Assembly (NCBI GenBank): GCA_002786855.1 | Contig: PCUU01000033.1 | Location: 80,858-144,857, forward strand | Direction: 5' to 3' | Source of the DNA: Cytophagales bacterium CG12_big_fil_rev_8_21_14_0_65_40_12 | GTDB lineage: Bacteria > Bacteroidota > Bacteroidia > Cytophagales > Cyclobacteriaceae | Length of the DNA: 64,000 nt | In this document: positions 57,681-64,000 of the stretch, piece by piece | Layout of the letters: each line of letters starts with the position of its first letter | Numbering within the stretch: the first letter of the stretch is position 1 | Made by a program: the position numbers and the translations under genes | The notes under the pieces: model-generated | Seen by the model: only the letters and a program-made list of their open reading frames with translations | What the model was told of the DNA's origin: nothing | Database searches by the model: none

Positions 57681-60143
57681 ATGAAAAATATCTCCTACGC
57701 AATTAGGGTTCTGCTCAAGAACAAATTTTATTCCTTCATCAACATTTTTGGTTTGGCCGTTGGTTTGGCTGTATCAATGATTATTCTGCTTTATGTACAA
57801 AGTGATTTAAGTTTTGATAAATCACACGAAAAGCACGCGCAGCTTTATAGGATTGAATCAAAATTCTATATCCCTCCAAAGAATGATGAATTCGCTTTGA
57901 CCTCATTGGTAATTGCCGAAATGATGAAAGAGGAATATCCAGAAATTCAGAATTTCGGAAGGTTCCAAAACGCAGGAAGACAGCTTTTTACGATCGGAGA
58001 TAAAAAAATCTATCAAGACAATATCTATTTCGCTGACACCTCTACTTTCAGTATGTTCACGCATCAGTTTATTAAAGGGGATCCTAAAACAGCCCTTTCA
58101 GAACCCAATAGTATTGTACTCACTGCCACAGCAGCAGAGAGAATTTTTGGTAAACAAGAACCACTCAATCAAATCATTGAGAGCGATATTGCTAGCTTAA
58201 AAGTGACAGGCATTATTGAAGATTTACCTGATAACGTCCATCTTTCCTTCGAAGCACTTGTCCCCTTTTCAACGATTTTAGGTGGACGCCCTCCGCTTGA
58301 TGGAGCGCAGAAAGGGCAACAACTGTGGAATATTCAGCTTTATAGTTACCTGCAGCTACCTGCCAATTATAATGTGAATACTATTTATGAGAAGTTTCCA
58401 GAGTTTTTCGAAAAGTACATGAAGCCTTTGGTACTACAGGCCGGCTTGGGAGATGCCAGTTTCAGCCCTAGACTTGTTCCTATTACTGATATTCACTTTA
58501 ATTCGAAGGTTCAATACGACTTGCCAACAGGTAATAAAGCCTATACCAAAGCCTTTACTGCTATTGGCATCTTCATCCTAATTTTGGCAAGTATCAACTA
58601 TATGAATTTGGCCACGGCAAGGGCAACCAATCGTTCGAAGGAAGTGGGTGTGAGAAAGGTTTTGGGCTCTAGCAAGGGCTTATTAAGAACACAGTTTTTA
58701 AGCGAATCAGTGGTGATTACGTTGCTGTCCTTACTGTTAGGCGTATTGATTGTGAACATTTTGATCTATGCCACAGATTTGAATGGACTATTGGATAAAG
58801 ACCTTAAGTTAGATTTTTTGAACAATAGACTTCTGCTTTTCGGCTCTTTGGGAGTAGCCTTAGTGATTGGTATATTCTCTGGGATTTATCCTGCTTTCTA
58901 TCTTTCCTCTATTTCGGTGTTGAAAGCCATGAAAGGTAGTGTGAAAACTGGCCCTAAGAGTGTGTTCTTAAGGAAAACACTCGTGGCTTTCCAATTCTTT
59001 ATTTCCATTGCCGTGGTGATTACTACTTTATTGATGAACAATCAAATCAGCTTTTTAAGAAGCAAAGACCTGGGCTTCAATAAGGACAATGTGATTTTAG
59101 TGCCTATTCAGGATACTACTGTGATGAACAGGCTTGAGGCCATACGCAATGAGCTAAGCCAAAACCCAAATATTGAGGCTGTATCTGACGCTTTTGGACT
59201 GGGAGGCAATGGCAATATTGGCAATAGCTTGCTAGGTGCTGGCCGAAGGTTGCTCAGTGTTGACCAAGAGGACAATACCCAAATACAAGACACTTACAAC
59301 GTGCTTACTGTGGGTAAAAATTACATCGAAACCATGGAGATGGAGGTCATTGCAGGCCGGGCTTTTGACGAAGATATTGTTACCGATATTACCCAAGGCG
59401 TGATAGTGAATGAGGCCACTGTAAAAAGAATGGGCTGGACTGATCCAATAGGCAAAATCGTTTCTCCAATAGGTCAAGCTAATCCAACCAGGGTAATTGG
59501 TGTGGTCAAAGATTTCAATGCGTTCTCATTGCATGTCAACGTAGAGCCTACTGCCATTTACAGGTATCAGCTCAATGGCCCAGCAACGCTTCAAACTTTG
59601 TCGACCATGGTGATCCATATCAAAGAAGGAAGTACATCGCAAGTGATGAAATACTTGGAAGACAAATTCTATGAACTGGACCCAAACCACCCTTTTGAAT
59701 ACGAGTTTCTTGATGAACAAGCCAACCAATTGTACCAAAGTGATTTAAGACAGAGTAAGCTAAATGGTATACTTTCTTATATCTGTATTTTGATTTCGTG
59801 CTTGGGTCTTTTAGGCTTGGCTTCTTTCACTACGGCAACAAGAATCAAAGAAATTGGGGTCAGAAAAGTATTGGGGGCAACGGTGCCACAATTGGTATTT
59901 ATGATCTTTAAGGACATTATGATCTTAGTTTTGGTGGGCTTTATTATCGCCACCCCTGCCGCCTATTATATCATCAATGATTGGCTCGAAGTTTTTGCTT
60001 ACAGAATGAACCTGCAAGAAATGATTATCACAGCTGCTTTGGCCTCTGGGCTAATTGCCTTAATCATATCTTTCTTAACCGTAAGCTTCCACTCATTTAA
60101 GGCAGCGCAACAAAACCCAGTGAAAGCACTTCGCTACGAATAA
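57681..60143 (+). CDS. MacB/FtsX-type ABC transporter permease
   Basis: NISYAIRVLLKNKFYSFINIFGLAVGLAVSM; duplicated VGVRKVLGSSKG / IGVRKVLGATVP; start chosen at ATG 57681. Confidence 0.93.
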   Translation: MKNISYAIRVLLKNKFYSFINIFGLAVGLAVSMIILLYVQSDLSFDKSHEKHAQLYRIESKFYIPPKNDEFALTSLVIAEMMKEEYPEIQNFGRFQNAGRQLFTIGDKKIYQDNIYFADTSTFSMFTHQFIKGDPKTALSEPNSIVLTATAAERIFGKQEPLNQIIESDIASLKVTGIIEDLPDNVHLSFEALVPFSTILGGRPPLDGAQKGQQLWNIQLYSYLQLPANYNVNTIYEKFPEFFEKYMKPLVLQAGLGDASFSPRLVPITDIHFNSKVQYDLPTGNKAYTKAFTAIGIFILILASINYMNLATARATNRSKEVGVRKVLGSSKGLLRTQFLSESVVITLLSLLLGVLIVNILIYATDLNGLLDKDLKLDFLNNRLLLFGSLGVALVIGIFSGIYPAFYLSSISVLKAMKGSVKTGPKSVFLRKTLVAFQFFISIAVVITTLLMNNQISFLRSKDLGFNKDNVILVPIQDTTVMNRLEAIRNELSQNPNIEAVSDAFGLGGNGNIGNSLLGAGRRLLSVDQEDNTQIQDTYNVLTVGKNYIETMEMEVIAGRAFDEDIVTDITQGVIVNEATVKRMGWTDPIGKIVSPIGQANPTRVIGVVKDFNAFSLHVNVEPTAIYRYQLNGPATLQTLSTMVIHIKEGSTSQVMKYLEDKFYELDPNHPFEYEFLDEQANQLYQSDLRQSKLNGILSYICILISCLGLLGLASFTTATRIKEIGVRKVLGATVPQLVFMIFKDIMILVLVGFIIATPAAYYIINDWLEVFAYRMNLQEMIITAALASGLIALIISFLTVSFHSFKAAQQNPVKALRYE

Positions 60144-60235
60144 GCACAAACGAAAGAATGTCAAGCGCCAGTAAATTGATTTACTGGTGCTTGATAAATT
60201 AAAGCAAAATAGGCTTCACTTTTTTCAAAATACAC

Positions 60236-60267
60236 TTGGGGAAGTCTGATCTATTGGATTATATTTG
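60236..60267 (+). promoter_or_regulatory. Bacteroidota-type promoter for tRNA-Ser
   Basis: TTG (60236-60238) - 21 nt - TATATTTG (60260-60267), about 38 nt before the tRNA. Confidence 0.6.
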
Positions 60268-60304
60268 CACTCCTCAAAAAGAGGGATAATTTCAGCTAGT
60301 ACAC

Positions 60305-60391
60305 GGAGAGATGGGTGAGTGGCTGAAACCACATGTTTGCTAAACATGCGTGCTAGAAATGGCACCGGGGGTTCGAATCCCCCTCTCTCCG
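60305..60391 (+). tRNA. tRNA-Ser (anticodon GCT)
   Basis: GGAGAGA acceptor pairs with TCTCTCC; anticodon arm CATGT-TTGCTAA-ACATG; long variable arm; T arm GGGGGTTCGAATCCCCC. Confidence 0.95.
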
Positions 60392-60392
60392 C

Positions 60393-60427
60393 AAAAAGCC
60401 AAAACGCAATGTTTTGGCTTTTTTTAT
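60393..60427 (+). terminator. Terminator after tRNA-Ser
   Basis: AAAAAGCCAAAAC-GCAAT-GTTTTGGCTTTTTTT. Confidence 0.85.
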
Positions 60428-60608
60428 GGCTTTATGACTTCGAAATAGGCTCAAATCATAAAAACTCGAAATCATCCCTAGCTCCTATTACACGGTAGGT
60501 TATTCCAATCAAATTAAAATCCATTAGATTGACTTATATTCTTACGATCAGCTGATGATCAAGAGTAAAATCATTTGGAAATGATTCGCCAGAAACCACA
60601 ATAGACCT

Positions 60609-62621
60609 ATGAAAAAACTATTCTACTTCGCTTTAGCACTATTTACTGTTCTTGCTTGCAGCAAGAAAAAAGTGGCAGAACCCAATAAATTCGATTTCGA
60701 TGGCATCGATGAAACCATTAAACCCGGAGATAATTTCTTCTTCCATGTCAATAAAACTTGGTACGATAACGCGGTAATCGCAGATGATCAAGCGGGTGTC
60801 GGTTCTTACAGTTTCTTGAACATCCCTCAGAAAAAACTTCTGGAAAACATTCTAGTGGAAGTTTCCAGCGGAACGCACGAAAAAGGCAGTGCTGATCAAA
60901 TGGTCGGAGATTTTTATAATTCAGGAATGAATACCACGCTGATCAACGAACGTGGTTTTGAGCCTATCCAACCCCTACTCGATCGAATCAATACGATTAA
61001 CTCGGTTCCTGCATTGATGCAATTTGTTGCAGATGAGTTCAAGTCCGGAAATGGTTCAATTATCAGCATGGGCGTTTCGCCAGACGATGAAAATAGTAGT
61101 GTAAATATGCTGCACTTTGGCCAGACTGGCCTTGGCTTACCTGACCGTGATTATTATTTTAAAACAGATGAATCTACCCTTGAAATCCAAAAGACATATC
61201 AAACCTTTTTAACCAAGCTGTTTGAATTAACCGGCAACGATGATGCAGCCCAGAGCACTGCTACTGCTTATGCCATCGAAAAGCAATTGGCAGAAGCTCA
61301 TAAAACACGCATCGAAAGAAGAGATGTAAAAGCCAATTATAATAAACTGGCAGTATCGGGTCTCGATCAAAGTCAGCCCAATATTGGCTGGATCAATTTG
61401 TTAAGCCAATTAGGTGCAAAAGCCGATTCAGTCGATGTAGCTCAGCCTGCTTACTATTCAAAACTGAATGACATGCTGGCCTCTGTGGCTCTAGAAGATT
61501 GGAAGACCTATTTAAAAGCGCACGTTTTGACCAATTATGCGGATATATTAAGTGAGCCTTTTGAAACCGCTGCTTTCGAATATTCAAAAATCATTTCTGG
61601 GCAAGCGGTCAAACAATCACGTGCTCAGATTATGGTGAATAAGGTGGACAGGCAATTGGGCTTTGCGCTTGGCAAATTATACGTGGCCAGATATTTCAAT
61701 GAAGATGCAAAAAAGAGAGTTTCGGAATTGGTAAATAACCTCCAAAAAGCGTTTGAAACCAGAATCAGTCAATTGGATTGGATGAGTGATGTAACGAAAG
61801 TTCAGGCGAAAGAGAAATTATATGCCATTACCAAAAAGATAGGCTATCCGGATGTTTGGAGAGACTACGGAAACGTGAACATCGATAAAGACAAGTTTTT
61901 TGAAAACGTAGTGGCGCTAAGACAAAACGACTACAAGTATGGTTTAGATAAATTGAATCAAGCCCCTAACAAGACTGAATGGGGTACTACTCCTTCTACT
62001 GTAACCGCCTACTACAATCCCTCACGCAATGAGATTGTGTTTCCGGCAGGTATTTTACAGTTCCCTTACTTTGATTTAGATGCAGACGATGCCATTAACT
62101 ATGGTGGCATTGGAATGGTAATTGGCCATGAATTGACCCACGCTTTTGACGATCAAGGTGCTCAGTTCGATAAAGATGGAAATGTAAAAAACTGGTGGAC
62201 AGATGAAGATTACGAAAAATTCAAAGCGAAAACGCAGCTGGTAATTGATCGATATAGCTCCTATACTGTTTTGGACAGTTTGCATATCAAAGGGGCACTA
62301 TCAGTTGGCGAAAACACGGCAGACAATGGTGGAATTTCAATTGCCTATGCAGCCTTTAAGTTGACAAAACAAGGACAGGACACCACGAGAATTAATGGGT
62401 ATACGCCTGACCAACGTTTCTTCATGTCGATTGCGCGGATTTGGCGTGTAAAAACAAGAGATGAATACCTGCGCAATTATGTGAAAACCAATCCGCACTC
62501 TCCACCAATGTGGCGCGTAAATGGCCCATTGATGAACTTTACCCCATTCTACGAAGCATTTAATGTTCAGCCTGGAGATGCCAATTACAAACCAGAAGAA
62601 GAAAGAATCAAGATTTGGTAA
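60609..62621 (+). CDS. M13 family (neprilysin-like) metallopeptidase, lipoprotein
   Basis: Lipobox VLACSK; MVIGHELTHAFDDQGAQFDKDGN; GENTADNGG. Confidence 0.95.
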   Translation: MKKLFYFALALFTVLACSKKKVAEPNKFDFDGIDETIKPGDNFFFHVNKTWYDNAVIADDQAGVGSYSFLNIPQKKLLENILVEVSSGTHEKGSADQMVGDFYNSGMNTTLINERGFEPIQPLLDRINTINSVPALMQFVADEFKSGNGSIISMGVSPDDENSSVNMLHFGQTGLGLPDRDYYFKTDESTLEIQKTYQTFLTKLFELTGNDDAAQSTATAYAIEKQLAEAHKTRIERRDVKANYNKLAVSGLDQSQPNIGWINLLSQLGAKADSVDVAQPAYYSKLNDMLASVALEDWKTYLKAHVLTNYADILSEPFETAAFEYSKIISGQAVKQSRAQIMVNKVDRQLGFALGKLYVARYFNEDAKKRVSELVNNLQKAFETRISQLDWMSDVTKVQAKEKLYAITKKIGYPDVWRDYGNVNIDKDKFFENVVALRQNDYKYGLDKLNQAPNKTEWGTTPSTVTAYYNPSRNEIVFPAGILQFPYFDLDADDAINYGGIGMVIGHELTHAFDDQGAQFDKDGNVKNWWTDEDYEKFKAKTQLVIDRYSSYTVLDSLHIKGALSVGENTADNGGISIAYAAFKLTKQGQDTTRINGYTPDQRFFMSIARIWRVKTRDEYLRNYVKTNPHSPPMWRVNGPLMNFTPFYEAFNVQPGDANYKPEEERIKIW

Positions 62622-62641
62622 GATCTTAAGTGGATTAGTTG

Positions 62642-62676
62642 AAGAGCCATGAGCGATAAGTTTATGGCTCTTTTGT
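62642..62676 (+). terminator. Rho-independent terminator
   Basis: AAGAGCCAT...ATGGCTCTT-TTGTTTT. Confidence 0.7.
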
Positions 62677-62928
62677 TTTAATGGACTCAATACTAGTAAG
62701 GAGATTGTAATCAAATTAATCCTCCTACCTAAACGGGCCATTCGACAACTCAAAGATGGTAATCTCTGGTCATATTACTATTCGGCCTAGGAAGGCTAAA
62801 AAAACTGCATCAAACACCCAATTCTATTCCTTTTAAGAACTTCAGAAAAAATACTGTCAAAAACATTAAGAAATTTCGTTTCGCTGATGTTAGTTCAATC
62901 TTCGAAAAAAGACTAAACCATTACAGTA

Positions 62929-63669
62929 ATGAAAGTACATCACCTTAACTGTGTTCAAATAGAATCACCATTGGGTTCAGCCATTGGCCATTGCGTGTTG
63001 ATTGAAGGAAATGATTCGCTTACGCTGATTGATGCCGGTATAGGCTTGGCAGAAACAAGGGCACCTGAACAAAAACTCGGAAAAGAATTAATTGAAATTA
63101 CAGGATTCAAATTTGATGAAAATCATACTGCAATTCGGCAGATTGAGCAGCTAGGTTTAGACCCTAAAAACGTAAACCACATTATTTGCTCTCATCTTGA
63201 CCCTGATCATATCGGAGGTTTAGCTGATTTTCCAAAAGCAAGTGTTCACGTTTCCCAAGAGGAATACAAAAGCTTTAAAAGCGGGAATGAAAGATACCTA
63301 CCCCAACAATTAAATCATGAGGTGAAAATTGAGCTTTACGAGGAAAATGATAGTGAATGGTTCGGCTTACCAGCTCGTAAATTGGACTTAGGTTTTGAGA
63401 TCTATATGATTCCCCTATTTGGCCATACGCTGGGCCATTGTGGAATCGCATTTAAAAATGAAGCACGTTGGACATTTTATGTAGGTGATGCCTATTACCT
63501 GCGGGCTGAAATTGAAAACAGAAATCATCCAGTAGACCAATTGGCCACGATCAGAGCTGTGAATAATGAATTGAGGATAGAGACTTTAGAAAAAGTAAGA
63601 GAGGTTATAAAAAATCATGGACATGAAATGGACTATTTTGGTTACCACGATCCAACTGAATTGGTTTAA
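62929..63669 (+). CDS. MBL-fold metallo-hydrolase
   Basis: IICSHLDPDHIGGLADFPKA (HxDxDH), GHTLGHCGIAF, YVGDAYYL. Confidence 0.93.
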   Translation: MKVHHLNCVQIESPLGSAIGHCVLIEGNDSLTLIDAGIGLAETRAPEQKLGKELIEITGFKFDENHTAIRQIEQLGLDPKNVNHIICSHLDPDHIGGLADFPKASVHVSQEEYKSFKSGNERYLPQQLNHEVKIELYEENDSEWFGLPARKLDLGFEIYMIPLFGHTLGHCGIAFKNEARWTFYVGDAYYLRAEIENRNHPVDQLATIRAVNNELRIETLEKVREVIKNHGHEMDYFGYHDPTELV

Positions 63670-63728
63670 GACTTTATTAATTATGGGATGATTTGGAGGC
63701 ACTACAAAACGTACGTTCTTACCCCTCC

Positions 63729-63935
63729 CATCCTCGATTGTATCGAGGATGGATGATATATCGGTTTTTAACCGACAATAACCATCATGCTTCTGGGTAG
63801 TAAAACGGTCATTAGTTTTAAGCCACTTCTTAAGCTTCTGAAAAAGACCTCTGCGAGGCGACTTAAATAATGGATAGGCGTTTTCTCAAAGCCCTTTGCG
63901 TTCCTCTGCGTGCTTTGCGGTTAAATTAACAAGGT
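63729..63935. repeat. Modular dispersed intergenic repeat, copy 3
   Basis: CATCCTCGAT-TGT-ATCGAGGATG (63729-63751) then CTTCTGAAAAAGACCTCTGCGAGGCGACTTAAATA (63835-63869); same modules as copy 1 in swapped order. Confidence 0.65.
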
Positions 63936-64000
63936 AATGTGGCCAAAAATAGTTGGTGACTTTGTAATGAAATTTGCATTATTTGGATATTGTAGATCTA

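Noticed and set aside
62337-62753. 138-aa ORF antisense to the end of the M13 peptidase gene
   Set aside because: Mostly overlaps a confident CDS and its terminator; no domain or signal.
1-64000. CRISPR arrays, prophage, toxin-antitoxin or restriction/defence systems
   Set aside because: I found no regularly spaced repeats and no phage, nuclease, methylase or TA-like proteins; the repeats seen are dispersed palindromes.

Overview
The window looks like a chromosomal segment of a Bacteroidota bacterium, probably a Cytophagales-type marine or soil organism. This is inferred from a type B T9SS sorting domain with SprB repeats, the TAnnTTTG-type promoters, several M16/M13/DUF5117-type exported peptidases and a THX-like ribosomal protein. 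It is mostly ordinary core and secretory gene content. I see no prophage, intact IS element, CRISPR array or recognisable defence island. Main blocks: DUF819 and NSS transporters; a small co-directional carbohydrate cluster (CBM9-like, family-10 GH-like, VOC, aldose epimerase, GH5-like); a large IgGFc-binding/PKD/SprB/T9SS protein next to an M16 peptidase; a cold-shock gene with structured UTRs; a LytS/LytTR two-component system; three amidohydrolase paralogs; an agmatinase-like, AdoMetDC-spermidine synthase fusion and SixA cluster; topA; HD and Sir2; MATE; a carboxylesterase with a Nudix-type regulator; metC-like and NhaC; an AraC-type regulator with three tiny membrane proteins; a BNR propeller with a MoaD/ThiS-like protein; queA-mscS-trkA-trkH; a DEAD-box helicase; an FtsX-type permease; tRNA-Ser(GCT); M13 peptidase; MBL hydrolase. 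The most interesting signals are: (i) a LytTR-like direct repeat (9 bp - 12 bp - 9 bp) upstream of the LytS/LytTR operon; (ii) a relic C-terminus of a second M16 peptidase stranded beyond the T9SS gene; (iii) a long stem with a nested hairpin downstream of the cold-shock gene that is fully paired only on the transcribed strand; (iv) an amidohydrolase trio in which only the middle member keeps the HxH metal motif; (v) an AraC-regulator/small-membrane-protein cassette; (vi) an orphan MoaD/ThiS-like protein ending in GG beside a Cys-rich propeller; (vii) a modular dispersed intergenic repeat family; (viii) a 41-aa THX-like gene missing from the ORF track. All family assignments come from reading the sequence by eye and no database search was run.
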